Origin: Strigamia acuminata
Lineage: Eukaryota; Arthropoda; Chilopoda; Geophilomorpha; Linotaeniidae
Direction: 5' to 3'
Length of the DNA: 64,000 bases
NCBI GenBank assembly: GCA_949358305.1
Contig: OX442315.1
Span: 11,186,427-11,250,426 of the forward strand
This document shows, one piece after another, positions 41,826 to 54,219 of this stretch. A model generated the notes under the pieces. It did no database searches, was not told the origin of the DNA, and saw only the letters and a list, made by a program, of their open reading frames with translations. Both the position numbers and the translations under genes were made by a program. The stretch's first letter is position 1; every line of letters starts with the position of its first letter.

Positions 41826-42596
41826 CCCTATACAGGGTGGTGCAGAAAGTCTGGTTCACAGTAAATAATTTCCAAACCGTTTTAGATGTTGATTCAGCAA
41901 AATGATTGTTAAGGTATTATGTCGGGGGAAATCCAATTATGACATCCAATTTGACCTCTGAGATCATCTTCAAGGTCATCCACATTGTAACTCGAGAACC
42001 GTGACAGTTAGAGCAAAAAAGTGAATTAGAAAGTTGTAGAGCATCATCCAATTAGTCTAGAACTGTTCTTAAAAAAATTATTTCTTAGGGAAAAGTTTTG
42101 AGAAAAAAAGGTTTGAAATGTTAGTCTACTCAGCTTTGTAACCTAAAACTATCATGTGGAATGTATTTCCAAAATAAATTATTTCCTTTCTTTTGTATTT
42201 CCTCTCTTCCACTTACAAGTATGACCCAATAAAGTGTCCTAATTGAAGATTAGCTTGGTTGCCTCAATAGTTTTAGGTTACAAAGCTGAGTTATAATGCT
42301 GAGTAGGCCAATGTTTCAGACCTTTTTTCTCAAAACTTTTTCCTAAGAAATAATTTTTTTAAAAACAGTTCTAGACTAATTGGATGATGCTCTACAACTT
42401 TCTAATTCACTTTTTTGCTCTAACTGTCACGGTTCTCGAGTTACAATATGGATGACCTTGAAGATGACCTCAGAAGTCAAATTGGATGTCATAATTGGAT
42501 TTCCCCCGACATACTACCTTAACAATCATTTTGCTGAATCAACATCTAGAATAGTTTGGGAATTATTTACTGTGAACCAGACTTTCTGCACCACCC
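41826..42596. mobile_element. Complete mariner-type foldback MITE
   Basis: Inverted arms of about 270 bp (41826-42100 and 42325-42596), ends CAGGGTGGTGCAGAAAGTCT, flanked by TA on both sides as for Tc1/mariner. Arms include TCTTCAAGGTCATCCA and GTTAGAGCAAAAAAGTGAATT. The centre is about 220 bp and non-coding. Very similar arms imply recent activity. Confidence 0.75.
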
Positions 42597-43102
42597 TGTA
42601 TATAAATATAACACAGGTTTATATATCAACCGGAAGTGACGTCATATGCAAATCTTTATATTACTTTATATTACCGGCAAATTCGAATATAGTCATAAAA
42701 GCTTAAATAAATATACATAATATTTATTATGAACCCAATGAATAATTGAAAGCAATAATATAAACACATATTATGGTTATTTACCAAGGAATCGATTAGT
42801 CTCGTCAATCTCAGAAGAAATTGAACATTTCTAGGTTCCCAGCTAAGATTAGCATGATCCAAATTATGCTCCTCCGTATCCATTTCCTGCGATACGGGAT
42901 TGGTGTGTTACAACGAAAATGCGATTTTTAAATGTAAAAAATAATAAGATAAATAAATAAATAAATCACAATACCAAAAATAAACTTCGCGGCCTGCAAA
43001 AGCAGCTGAAATATCAATTAAACTTGGCGATTCATGCAACCTAGAAAATGGCAGAAAAAGTTAATTAGAATTCATTTGGCAGTAATTTGAAATATAATAC
43101 GG
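42597..43102. other. Unit spacer with a tRNA-Lys deletion scar
   Basis: The flanks of tRNA-Lys in other units are present (CAATACCAAAAATAAACTTCG then GGCCTGCAAAAG), but the tRNA body between them is gone: ACTTCGC joins directly to GGCCTGC at about 42987-42994. Roughly 70 bp are missing. No other gene seen in this stretch. Confidence 0.75.
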
Positions 43103-43979
43103 TGTTGCGAGCAACAATTTGGAAAGTTGGTTTGAGGTCCAATTACGTCACATAAGATGTTTAACTCAGAGTATTTTGGTCTTGGGCTTTCCGCATGTAA
43201 TTGAGTCAATTGTAATGCCGAATGCATTGTTAAGTCGGAGATGATGAAATAATTCAATTCCTTGTTCAAGCAGGTGTTCGTTTTTCATTTCAATATAGTT
43301 TTTACCTCGTTAGGCTTGAGAAAAACTAATAAAGATTTGCATCATCAATTTATATTCGAATTTGTATTTCCTGCTGGGTTTTAAGAACGGTTTTTTTGCC
43401 TATACTTGTAAGATTAACAGGGGTAAATTTATTACGGGGTTTTTCTCATTGAATAACATGTATTTCGAGTCAAGGAGGTTTTAGAGTTGCCTTTGATGTT
43501 AAAATAAGATTGTTCTCATTGAAAAAACTTATGTAAACCTGATTTTTAACCCTAAGTTGAAAAAGAAGGGTTATTTTAAAACAATGATGTGTTTAGTGTT
43601 CTATTTAGAAATTTGAGGTTAAAAATAGACCCATGCGGTATGCTGTCTAATGCAATGTTATTGTTGTAATTGCTTGTTCTTTTTCTTGTTATGTGACAGC
43701 AGCATTGGTTACTATTGTTAGGCGCATGCTGAACCATTATTGAAGATATTTTTATGTAATTTTTACTCTGTTCTTTTCACTTGTAATCATGATTTTGATG
43801 ATAAAGGAGGTGTGAAATTCAGAGCAAGAAGAGTGTTTTTTGTGTCAAAGCATCTAAACATTTACACATTTTCCATTGACAATTGAGAAGATCATCAAGG
43901 TTTTGCAAGTCTCTCTCTAGTGTGGAGAAGCTGCCACATCACAACGAGATCCATTTCATTCCGAGGGCAGCTTGCTACA
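43103..43979 (+). repeat. 5' LTR of the LARD-like element
   Basis: 877-bp direct repeat of 48958-49834. AT-rich with TCTCATTGAA repeats. A candidate primer-binding site TGGTGCCGATGCCACAGG begins 5 nt after it (43984-44001); its tRNA is not identified. Confidence 0.9.
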
Positions 43980-44329
43980 TTTTTGGTGCCGATGCCACAG
44001 GATTTTCATCAGAATTTCCTGCACATTCCTGGGTTATTGCGGGGACGGAGCCGGAGCCGAGCTGAACGACGTGTGAGTAGACTGATTTTTCAAGCCTGTA
44101 CATCTAAGAGAGAGGTGGCCAAGAGGAGCGTCGTTGAGCAAGTCAAAACGTCCCGAAGGTTAGACACAACGCAGATTTTTGGAGGTTCCAGGACGAGTGG
44201 TGGACAGTCATTTGATTCAACAATCAACTTAGAAGAGAAGACAATTTGTACTTTAGATTAAGAATTTTTGGAGTGGGTTTAAGTTGTTTTTCTGATCATA
44301 CATTTTGGGGGATACCATCACTGCAACTT

Positions 44330-44995
44330 ATGGTCATGGACAAATCTGACTTGGAAGGAAGGATTGGGGCTGTGCAACGGAGCATTGAAGCCCAGTTTGA
44401 GACATTGAGACGTGACCCTATTGGGTTCACGTTGGTGTTTAATCCGGACAGGTCTCTGGCCTGGGCAGAGAAGGTCGCATCTTGCTGCGATGAGATTAGA
44501 GACTTAGCTCTTGAGGGGGGTGGTAAGCCTCCTGTTAATCCTGCCTTGGAGCCGGATCTGGAGTTCCTTGGGCAGTTTAAAGGTTCGCGGACAAAGGAAG
44601 ACTTTGATCCCTTTTGGTTGCCAAACTGCCAGCCTTGTAGACGTTTAAAGTCGCATGCCAGACATTATTTCGATTCCCCAGGTGAGCCTGGTGCTGTGAC
44701 GATTGGTCCAGCGGGTCAAGGGGTTGTGGCTCAAGGAAGCCTGATGGTTGTCGGGGAGCCTTTCTCTCTCCCGTCTAGGGTTCAACCAGGTGGGCAGGGC
44801 AACAGCCGAGCATCTGAATTCGGAATTGAACCAGCCTCGATTATGAATACGAGTCAAGTGGTAGGCTCAGTGGGTCAGTTAGCATCCAACGTGAATGTGT
44901 CGGGGGAAGTTGATTCAATTTGGGTTGTTGTTCTGCTATCTTTTGTTTTCTTCAGTTTTCTAGTATTAGTGATTGGGTTTGGCAAGTCGAGTTAG
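44330..44995 (+). CDS. Unrecognised protein of the LARD-like element, C-terminal membrane segment
   Basis: 221 residues from MVMDKSDLEGRIGAVQRS. The first part is helical and charged; the middle is Gly/Pro-rich (GEPGAVTIGPAGQG). The C-terminus is a strong hydrophobic segment IWVVVLLSFVFFSFLVLVIG followed by FGKSS, like a tail-anchored or single-pass protein. It sits where gag would start but has no capsid or zinc-knuckle motif. A two-Cys WLPNCQPCRR motif is present. The frame is open upstream to about 44246 without ATG. Function unknown. Confidence 0.5.
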   Translation: MVMDKSDLEGRIGAVQRSIEAQFETLRRDPIGFTLVFNPDRSLAWAEKVASCCDEIRDLALEGGGKPPVNPALEPDLEFLGQFKGSRTKEDFDPFWLPNCQPCRRLKSHARHYFDSPGEPGAVTIGPAGQGVVAQGSLMVVGEPFSLPSRVQPGGQGNSRASEFGIEPASIMNTSQVVGSVGQLASNVNVSGEVDSIWVVVLLSFVFFSFLVLVIGFGKSS

Positions 44996-44999
44996 AAAG

Positions 45000-47900
45000 A
45001 GTGCAAAAGGGGTTTGATGATTCGTAATGAAGTTTTTTCTGTTTTGAAGTTTGGTCCCGTGTTCGGAAAAAATTATTGCGTTTGTTTTTCATATTTCGTT
45101 TCCTGTATAAATTGATTGCAATACTGTATCTGTAGTTAACTTTCTTGTTTTTTCCGTTTAATAAATTGTCGTTTCATTGAGAAAGAAAGTTTGATTAATG
45201 CATTTGCGCAAAGGTTAGGAATTTGCAAGTTGTCAGGAAAGCAAACAGTCTGGGTTAGGAATGAAAAGTGCGGTTTTTTCGATTAACTATCACATTAAAA
45301 GAATTCCGACTGTAATTTCCAATTTATTCAAATGGTTCTGCTAAAGCGAACAGGTTTAATACAAACGCGCGTTACTTCCGAGTTTTTCCGTTCAGGGGAT
45401 GTTATTGTCCGCAACGAGGTCGGAGATATAATCGAATCATCATTCAGCGTCGTAGACACTTAGCTTCGAGTTCAAGCCGAACTGGCTAGGAGGAAAACGT
45501 CATTCGTTGACATCATTGTTGAGGCTCGAGTTTTTTTGGTTAAGGGGGTCTCAGTAAATCGACATTACAATAGTTATGAGTATTCGAAAATAATTCTTGC
45601 CTTTTTTTGATACGGGTTTGAGTCACTCGCAAGAAGGGTTCTCACGCCAATTTAGTGATTCTTCGGGGTAGTTTCTGCGACGACGTACGCCGTGGCGTTT
45701 TCGCTTGTACACTCCTTATTCAGGTTCAAACGTGATTCGATGAATCAAATTTCTGTCATGTTCAGTCAAGTCTTTAATCCTAGGGCCAGGTTTTCGAAGA
45801 GCTGAATTCAGACCGAAATGGACAGGTCAAGAATGGGAGAATCCTTTCTCACAAGGTTAAAAGCATCAGTCTTCAACTCAGATAGTTAGTTAAGTCAAGT
45901 TAGGAAATAACGAAAGTAGAATTCTCTGCAGAAGTCTTCAGACATTTTGAAAGATATCATTCTTTTTGAGTTGCATCGAATACAGAGGGTCGCTCTCACA
46001 CATCTTGTTAATTATGGAGTTCCTTCGAGATTAGGGGGAGGAACAACTGCTGAGTTAGCGACAGGTAAAGTAGTTAAGATCTTTCAATAAAAAGTGAGTT
46101 TCGCTCTTATAGAAAAGAAGAGGGAACACCTCTACGGCTTAAATAATTTGCCTTCCTTGCTGTTCAATGAGAAAGTTAGTTTTAGTAGCTTTATTCGTCT
46201 GCTTCTTTACTGAAAGGAGTGAGGGCGAGTAAGAGAATTGAGTTGAATAAAATACGATTTTGGCAGGTGAAGGGGGAAGGGGGAATAGCTTCTTCTCTAG
46301 ACTCAGCCTATTTTTAGCGAACTTAATTTAGTTCCGGCGTTGGTCATCTGAATAGATGACGATCCGATTTTCGTTCCTGATTGCCAAGAGGATACAAACC
46401 CTAAAAATCTGGTAATAGTTTCCTAGCATACAAGAGAGAAAGAAAAGACGTCTTCGGGATGCTTCCTTCAACAAAAAGGTTATTTCTATGGGTGCGCTGC
46501 CCTCCAAACGCGTTGTCAGTGTTGAAACACAAATCTTTGAGGTTACAGTTCTGTCGGACTGTATATCTGAGTAGCTCTCCTTTTTTCTCACCCAGTGGGG
46601 AAATTCTTCCGGGGGGAGGAGTTGGGTATGTTTCTGACCGGTTCAATAATCGAGTGGCAGAGTGCACGCTGTTACTCGACGTTTCTTGTTCCGAGGAAGC
46701 ATATCACGGACTGCCTTCTAAATTGCCCATGACAGACACAGGCTCTTTGGATACATTGATCCTTTAAGGATGAAAAAGAGCATTATTACAGAGAGTGAGA
46801 TTCCCCAAAAGTTTGCCTCCTAAATTAGGAGCGAAAGATTTTCATGAAGCCTCTTGGGGAGCAAATCTTCTTGTGATTACCTGAGTATGTCAGGTAAAAA
46901 ATTCGTTGAGAGGCCACACAGTTCTTTTAGGAAACTAGGAAATGCTAGCCATGAGGTCAAATGAATGCGAAATAACAACGGTTTACTTGAACAGTCACCG
47001 TTATCTACAAGAATTCACACAAATAATAGTAAGTGGTCAATAGGTCAACCGACCTATCTACTGTGAATTTTTCGAGTTAGGAATCGGAATTAAGAAAAGG
47101 GATATTTCCGAAGGGACCAAGGTTATGAGAATACAGGTCTAGTCAATCTGTAACTGCGTTCCTGAGGTTTCACATCAGTAAGGATTCCTAACAATGCTGC
47201 TTAGTTAGTAACAATGCATGACCGTTCGGGTTGTTGGTCAAACAACTACAACTTCAAAAAAAAAACCTACGATTTCTGTATAGGTAGATATTGCAAGATG
47301 TTCAATAATTCTTATCTCATTGCCGTCTTCTAGAAGAAAGATTACATTCCTGGAATTAGGAATTATTACAGATTCATTCAGGATTCAGGGAACGAATCTT
47401 GGTAAAAGTCTCCGGTGAATTCATGAGAATTGTCTCCTTATCGAATAATAGCTTTTGTATCGGTAGGTTTCAAAGGCTTAGCAGAAGATTTAATCGCCAG
47501 AATTTGTTACTGATTCGTTAGGAAGCCCACTTGCAAATTTAGTCAGTGCATTACGTCTGGAAGATCAAAACTCCCAAATTCAAGTTTGCAATTGTCATCA
47601 ACAATTGATTTCCCACAGAACATTTTGGAGCTTCATTCTCAGTCCGGAATTTCTTTCTTTCTGTCGGGAGAAACATCTGGAATGGAAGAGGGACTTCCAT
47701 AATTTTTTGTTTGAAAAAATCCAAGGAGTATTTTCATAGAACAGGTGGATGGTTAGTAAGAGGTGTCTTTTCCAGGTAGGATAGAAGGGTCTTAATTGTT
47801 TGTTTAAGACTTCTAAAAGTCTTCAGAGTAGGGTATCGCATTGAGGCTTCACGAGGTTTGGATATAGGTCCTTATCCGTGCCATTCTTCTTGTAATAGTT

Positions 47901-48957
47901 GTTCGAGTTTGACAGTGTTTTCCGACAATATCGCTCAACGGTTCCTGATAACTCAGCAGGTTATCTTAGGTGGTAGAGACATAGAGTCCGAGCAAGAGGC
48001 TCACTGCTTAGGTGACATCGGGTACTTCGGGTCTTCTTCTTTGGGATTGTTTCATTTTGTGGCGTTAAAGATCTTTCTTGGGAGACTTTTGACGAATTTC
48101 GATGTCGGTACATATCAGGATTCCTGCCACTTCAGGTACGTGTAACGGGACCTGTTCAGTCGGTAAAAAATTGTGACCTTAGAGTCAGTCAAAGATTCCA
48201 TTCAAACGAAACCAAAACACAACGTATTGCTTCTTCGTTCAGGTGGCTTGCATTGGACGAGGGACGAGAGTAACTGCGCTGCTAGGCAGCTGAAATTCTG
48301 TAGAAAAATGGAAGAACGGTTTATTTATTGCCGTAGCAAATTCCGCTAGTGTTTTATTTAAGAATGTAAGAACACTTGAAAGTCCTCTGCAACATTGAAA
48401 GGATGCTACGCAATTGTTCAAGTGGGTTCTTTGGAGAATATTGAAGGTCACGGGTCTGATCGGGTAAGTCTGAGTTATAGGGGCAAAGTATGATTAGAGA
48501 GAAAAACGTGGTTTATGAGGTCATGTACGGGTTTTTCTTTTGCTACATCAAGACATTTGTAACGGTTTTTCAAGAGTGTGAATGTTTCAGCGGTTGCAGT
48601 TTAACCCGGTTATCAAAAGAGAGTTCTTTATGCGAAAAACCCTGGATAGAATTTAAGCAGTGATACTCGAGAAATATAAGTTTAATGTAAAGTTCTTCAA
48701 GAGATTCTCAGGTATTCTCGATTTGTGTTTAAGGTAGTCACCGACAAGGTATTTAACTTCGGGTTTTTTTGGTATGTCGGTAATTTATAGTAATAATCGT
48801 TTTCATTGTTCTGTCCGAATTGGAAGAGAGAGTTCGTGTGATTATTTTTCTTCTTTTCTGATATGGTAATATCGTGATTCTTTATTGTGGGATCTGGCCG
48901 ACTTTCCAGGGGTTTGAAGAGAGTCGGTTGCTTCTTTTCTTTTGTGGGGAGCTTCTA
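45000..48957 (+). other. 4-kb interior of the LARD-like element without coding content
   Basis: No ORF longer than about 100 codons on either strand that looks like a protein, and no pol motifs. The stretch before the 3' LTR (TTGTGGGGAGCTTCTA) is a weak polypurine tract. A conserved RNA role (packaging, dimerisation) is possible but not visible. Confidence 0.6.
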
Positions 48958-49834
48958 TGTTGCGAGCAACAATTTGGAAAGTTGGTTTGAGGTCCAATTA
49001 CGTCACATAAGATGTTTAACTCAGAGTATTTTGGTCTTGGGCTTTCCGCATGTAATTGAGTCAATTGTAATGCCGAATGCATTGTTAAGTCGGAGATGAT
49101 GAAATAATTCAATTCCTTGTTCAAGCAGGTGTTCGTTTTTCATTTCAATATAGTTTTTACCTCGTTAGGCTTGAGAAAAACTAATAAAGATTTGCATCAT
49201 CAATTTATATTCGAATTTGTATTTCCTGCTGGGTTTTAAGAACGGTTTTTTTGCCTATACTTGTAAGATTAACAGGGGTAAATTTATTACGGGGTTTTTC
49301 TCATTGAATAACATGTATTTCGAGTCAAGGAGGTTTTAGAGTTGCCTTTGATGTTAAAATAAGATTGTTCTCATTGAAAAAACTTATGTAAACCTGATTT
49401 TTAACCCTAAGTTGAAAAAGAAGGGTTATTTTAAAACAATGATGTGTTTAGTGTTCTATTTAGAAATTTGAGGTTAAAAATAGACCCATGCGGTATGCTG
49501 TCTAATGCAATGTTATTGTTGTAATTGCTTGTTCTTTTTCTTGTTATGTGACAGCAGCATTGGTTACTATTGTTAGGCGCATGCTGAACCATTATTGAAG
49601 ATATTTTTATGTAATTTTTACTCTGTTCTTTTCACTTGTAATCATGATTTTGATGATAAAGGAGGTGTGAAATTCAGAGCAAGAAGAGTGTTTTTTGTGT
49701 CAAAGCATCTAAACATTTACACATTTTCCATTGACAATTGAGAAGATCATCAAGGTTTTGCAAGTCTCTCTCTAGTGTGGAGAAGCTGCCACATCACAAC
49801 GAGATCCATTTCATTCCGAGGGCAGCTTGCTACA
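48958..49834 (+). repeat. 3' LTR of the LARD-like element
   Basis: Same 877 bp as 43103-43979; followed by the target duplication ACGG. Confidence 0.9.
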
Positions 49835-50207
49835 ACGGAGTAAGAAATTTCACTTTTCTTAAAACTATTTATTTTTGAAATTTTACATTTAAAATGAATG
49901 TTTATTTTGTCTTTTAAAATTGCTTTATTTAAATTCACCTACACCATAATTATTATTTTCAATAGCTATGATTAGTACCAAAAATTAAATTTACACAGAA
50001 AGATTTACAAAAAACATATAATCATTTTTCCCACTTCTGAATTTATAAACATTCATTAAATGGCGGATAAATTGTATAAATTATGTATTTATTGTTTGAA
50101 AATTACGTTAAATAAATTTATACGATTTGTTCAAAAATTTGTTTGATTTGTTGCAAATATTTTGGGGCCCCACTAATAACCCTTTCTCGAGGTCCCGCAA
50201 AACCACT

Positions 50208-50713
50208 TTAAACGTTGAAACTACAGGACACAACATAACTGCCTGATGGAATTTCAAAAGTAACATCACGATCGCTAGAACGATCAGCTGATGGAACCCA
50301 CTCTCTGGTAATATTTTGCATTCTATCAATTTCTTTCCTTACATTCGTTCTCAATTCTTCCTTTGATTTAGCCTCGTTGTTTAAAAACTTAATATTATAA
50401 CACATGTAATGCTTTAATATCTTAACTACCTCGTGGTTCCCCCGTGCATTCCTTTCGATAACTTTAATTCTTTTCGACCCGTAAGTGTTATCGTCAACAC
50501 TAACCAACCAATTTTCACAACGCCAATTGATAAAGGAGTAAAACGCAGGCTGCATTTCAAACAAATTATACAAACTATAAACAGAATTCAATCTTCGAAG
50601 ACTGACTTTGGCAAATTGCTCAAACTTTTCCCTCATTCTTTCTTCCTTGCACAAATCATAAGCGAAATTATTATGCGGATTACTGGGATCCAGAACAAGC
50701 GGGCGTTGTTCTA
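50208..50713 (-). pseudogene. OAS-like copy 4, C-terminal fragment only
   Basis: Encodes the last roughly 167 residues of the family (EQRPLVLDPSNPHNNFAYD to SGSYVVSCSFNV) with no stops, then homology ends abruptly at 50713 at TTGTTCTA/CCGGGCG. The nucleotidyltransferase core and first exon are missing, so it cannot be active. Its 3' flank (49840-50200) is the usual unit spacer, entered by the LARD-like element. Confidence 0.85.
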
Positions 50714-50990
50714 CCGGGCGCTTGCAAAATGGCGAACAACGGTATCCGAATTAAGACCGAAATACCGTGTCTCACTGAGGGAGAGCATTGTCACTCACAA
50801 AACGCTCAATGTTGAACATTTTCTCTCCCCCCCACGCTCGTGCAAACGTTGGGTTCACAGCAAGATAAATGCATACAAACACTACTTACATTGGTAGCCA
50901 GCTAATAGACTTAGGTGTTGTCGGCTCGGGGAGTTGGAGCTAACGATAACTTCATGGGTGAATGGCCCACTGTCAGTACTTTAAAAATAA
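50714..50990. other. Foreign sequence at the break of OAS-like copy 4
   Basis: Unrelated, GC-richer DNA with an AAAATGGCGAACAAC context and a C-run at 50826-50833. A 28-codon frame from the ATG at 50729 stops; nothing recognisable. Confidence 0.4.
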
Positions 50991-51260
50991 TTAACAATAA
51001 TGATCACATGCGTGACTAAGAAATTACTTTTATTCGTGTACATTTCGGGTCATATATAATTGAAGTGACTAGAGAAAAGCTAATTAAATGGTTTTTTATT
51101 TCATTTATAATTTGAAAATAAAGTGAAATAGCAGAAGATAAGACTAATTGGAAATAGCACATTTTATCCCATTGATCTTTGTGGAGTCGATAATTGGGTG
51201 TCATTGTTCGTGCTGCAGTGGTGTTTATACTATGCAGGTATGACATCACTTGTAGTTGTC
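50990..51260 (-). pseudogene. DEG/ENaC exon-flank duplicate 1
   Basis: Shares with 51940-52130 and 54220-54610 the blocks TGCGTGACTAAGAAATTA, CATTTCGGGTCATAT, AGAAAAGCTAATTA and TTTTATCCCATTGA. Minus-strand reading gives QWDKMCYFQLVLSSAISLYF as in the channel exon at 52023-52457, but the membrane segment is absent. Confidence 0.5.
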
Positions 51261-51697
51261 ACTATTAAAGGGAAAAGAGAAGAGAAGGAAAAGAGAAAAG
51301 CAAACTCGACTATAAGATTATTTATGTGAATATTATGCCAAAATTATTGTTTTTATATGTTCAATTGTCCCTGGAATTTGTATCATTTAATTAAACTTCT
51401 CCAAATTGTTGTATTTTCCTTCATCTTTAGTTTAAGAAAGTTTCGAAATGTCGATGGTGCTTTTGATGATGTCAGCTTTTTCTAAGGGGTTTTGCTTCAT
51501 TAATCAACTATTAAAAATCTGTATTAGTTATGGTACTTACAGTTATTGCATTAGTCAGTGGCCGACTGGGTCTAAAAATATTGGCTGGCGGGAGACAAAG
51601 GGGGCCCAACCACAATTTTAATATTGGAACTTCTATCATAGTTTTACATACCGGTATTGTCTCATGTTTTAAAGTCCCACTTCATCAGAGGCCCATG
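51261..51697. other. Non-coding AT-rich spacer
   Basis: No gene or clear repeat recognised. A purine-rich run AAAGAGAAGAGAAGGAAAAG lies near 51275. Confidence 0.4.
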
Positions 51698-51889
51698 CAG
51701 TGGCGGATCTAGCATACGGCTAATGGGGCTTGAGCCCCGGGCCCCCAAATTCTAGGGGCCCCCCAAGACTCAGGGCCATGTACTAAAAAAAAAAAAAAAA
51801 AACAAGAAAGGTCCCTATTAAAAATTTTGATAAAGGGGCCCCGAAAAAACCTCAAGCCCCGGGCCCCCGAAAAGCTAGATCCGCCCCTG
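51698..51889. mobile_element. hAT-type MITE, copy 1
   Basis: Ends CAGTGGCGGATCTAG and (inverted) CAGGGGCGGATCTAG, with GGGGCTTGAGCCCCGGGCCC-type arms and an A-run in the middle. Same family as 54715-54944. The 8-bp flanks do not match well here. Confidence 0.7.
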
Positions 51890-51939
51890 TGCATGGGTAC
51901 ATGGCACGTAATTAGTAGTTTAAAAAAAAAACAATAATA

Positions 51940-52457
51940 ATCACTTGCGTGACTAAGAAATTATTTTTATTAATCTATACATTTCGGGTCATATGTAGTT
52001 AAATTGACTAGAGAAAAGCTAATTACGCAATATTTATAATTTGCGAATAAAATGAAATAGCAGAAGATAAGACCAATTGGAAATTGTACATTTTATCCCA
52101 TTGACCATTAGGGGAGTCGCCTTGAACAATGTCACGTAACATATCAATTACATAATCATTTTCAAATGTGCAAACTTGTATTGCCGGACACTTGAGAGAG
52201 TGCATGTTGCCAATGCGAATATCAACCGCTGTTGGAGCCGACGCGTAGTAAAGAACTCTGTCCGTTATTTGATAGCAGCATGCTAACAAGCATGCAAATA
52301 CAATGCAAAACCAAAATCCACGAAAGCAAGTGGAACGTGAAGGATCAACCAAATCATTATATCTAATTGAATTTGCAGAGAAACAAATTCTAAGGGCGTT
52401 GTCTATGCAAATAAAACTAAATTGCACAAGATAAGACTGCATAGATCGCAATCGCAC
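51940..52457 (-). CDS. DEG/ENaC-type channel, N-terminal TM1 exon
   Basis: The minus-strand frame has RSTCFRGFWFCIVFACLLAC (first transmembrane segment about 52316-52260), then RVLYYASAPTAVDIRI and LKCPAIQVCTFENDY. This matches the DEG/ENaC pattern of a basic-aromatic juxtamembrane motif, TM1, Y-x-x-x-P-T-x-V and FPAVTxCN. The channel would be a trimeric Na+ channel. The exon probably starts near 52450 and its 3' border is about 52110; no following exons are in reach. Likely part of a partial duplicate, not linked to the channel at 62987 (wrong order). Confidence 0.6.
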
Positions 52458-52529
52458 CTTGCTACTGCTGCAGTCTGCACCTGGTATCTAAATAATCATA
52501 AAACTTGGGACAAAGTCGGGTCACTTTGT

Positions 52530-54210
52530 GACGATTCTACTTTTGGCTGATTTATTAGCCAATTAAGATAGATATTAATCGGTTTAAACAAGACGTTGTT
52601 AAGACTAACAACAACCTAACCGAGATAAGCTACGGAATTCAGCGTGATATGAATGAATACTCGAATGGAATACAACTTACGGTTTTAGTGTGACATAACA
52701 TATTTATTACTGAATAATAATAACAAAGTTGGGTTCTTGACGCGTGTAAACGGCGACATCAACTGGTTGAGGATCCGGGCGAAGCCAGAGGGATACGGCT
52801 GACTTGCGGCATCGTCACAAATAACGCTACGGAGACGTATTTGGTCCGCAGCTCGATTATCTAATAATGCGAAGAGTCCTTCGCTTGAATAAAAGTAAAG
52901 TGATTAATGAGATATAACAAATGAATTGTTATATAAATATTAATTGGGCGGGGACCGTCACGACAATTGAGAGAACGTCGCGGGAGTTGTTGAGACTCCA
53001 TCCGCCAGCATGCCTTACGACGACAAGATCTCGTGATCAGGCGCCGAGTATTTAATTGTAAACGTCAATTCGCTATCGGTGGTACCAACCACCAGGTAAA
53101 CATTTCTATGGACTTAGCGACATAATATTGCCAATACAGGATTACCAATGCCCGAGTAATTTGTTTAGCACAGTGTTTTCCTGTTCACGGGTTACCAACC
53201 CGGAGTGTACGATGGGGCGGGGACCGTCACGACGGTCGAGAGAACCATCGCGGGAGGATTTGACAACTCCATCCGCCAGCATGCCTTACGATGGCGGGAT
53301 CCTTTGATCGAGCACCGGGTAAAATATTAATCAGCCACTGCTGTTGGATTACCATTATCCAGGTAGTTATTTAACGTAATATCTTGTAGATATTACTCAC
53401 GGGCTACCAACCCGGCGTGTTACCTGTGCATTGGCCCTTTACCGACCTTTAACGTGCGGAAGGACCAGCCACAGAAATACGGGAACCTGAGGGGGCTGTT
53501 TACAACAGCCATCCTGCAGCGGACTGAGGCCAGTTAGCTGAGGGACCTACTTACAACTAGCAAGGCCTTACTGTATAGGGCCATTATATTAAGCCACCGT
53601 ACGAACTCTAACTGTCCCGTAGAACAGCAAGCTAACGTTACGGGGCCATTTCATGTTGTTAACATGTCTATTACCGGAGTTAGTCTTCCCGAAAGGGCCC
53701 TACAACAACAATAACAATCTAGTAATAATACTAATTGTGGAGAGCTGAGGAGGCCTGATGTGTCGATAGAGAAAGTGAGATCAAACGATAACAACATATC
53801 AACTACAAACAATATAAACATATTCAGAATCAAGCCAGGGGGATACTGGGTGAAAAACCTAAGTTTATATAGTTCTTGAGAACTACTAGATTGGCGATAG
53901 CCAATCAGTACACGAATCGGCGGATTCGTGGGTCACTAGTCCGGACCTAAAAGAGACAGCGGGGTTCGGACCTAATATGGATTTGGGTCAAGAAGGGTCC
54001 GATTGGTCCCCTTCGAAAGGTAAGTGAACTTTAGTATTGATTCGATAGAATCAATATCATCAAGTAATTAATACTTAGTTATGTTCTAATAAACTAGTTA
54101 TAATTTATTCTTCTTCGGTAGTTAGAATTAATATAACTGAATTTATTTGCATTTTGTACAGTGCGAGCGCGTTATGAAATAACGAATTAACAAAATGGAG
54201 TTGGAACACT
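52530..54210. repeat. Unclassified repeat-rich insertion with an internal duplication
   Basis: Two diverged copies of a roughly 270-bp module (52946 and 53212): GGGCGGGGACCGTCACGACR...CTCCATCCGCCAGCATGCC, each followed by TACCAACCCGG-type blocks. No ORF. It lies between two copies of the DEG/ENaC flank, so it is probably an LTR or other element body, but no ends were fixed. Confidence 0.5.
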
Positions 54211-54219
54211 CCAGGTTTA

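Larger units (their letters stand above)
43103..49834 (+). mobile_element. Non-autonomous LTR retrotransposon (LARD-like)
   Basis: 877-bp LTRs (43103-43979, 48958-49834) bounded TGTTGCGAGC...GCTTGCTACA, which I read as identical, and a 4-bp target duplication ACGG (43099-43102, 49835-49838). The 4978-bp interior holds only one clear ORF and no RT, RNase H or integrase on either strand. Inserted between the tRNA scar and the 3' flank of OAS-like copy 4. It must have been mobilised by another element's enzymes, recently. Confidence 0.9.

Noticed and set aside
43920-44261. 113-codon frame spanning the end of the 5' LTR of the LARD-like element
   Set aside because: Crosses the LTR border and primer-binding site, Arg-rich without motifs; more likely leader RNA.
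52530-54210. CRISPR-like array suspected from repeated modules
   Set aside because: Only two long diverged modules, no short regular repeats and spacers, and the DNA is eukaryotic.
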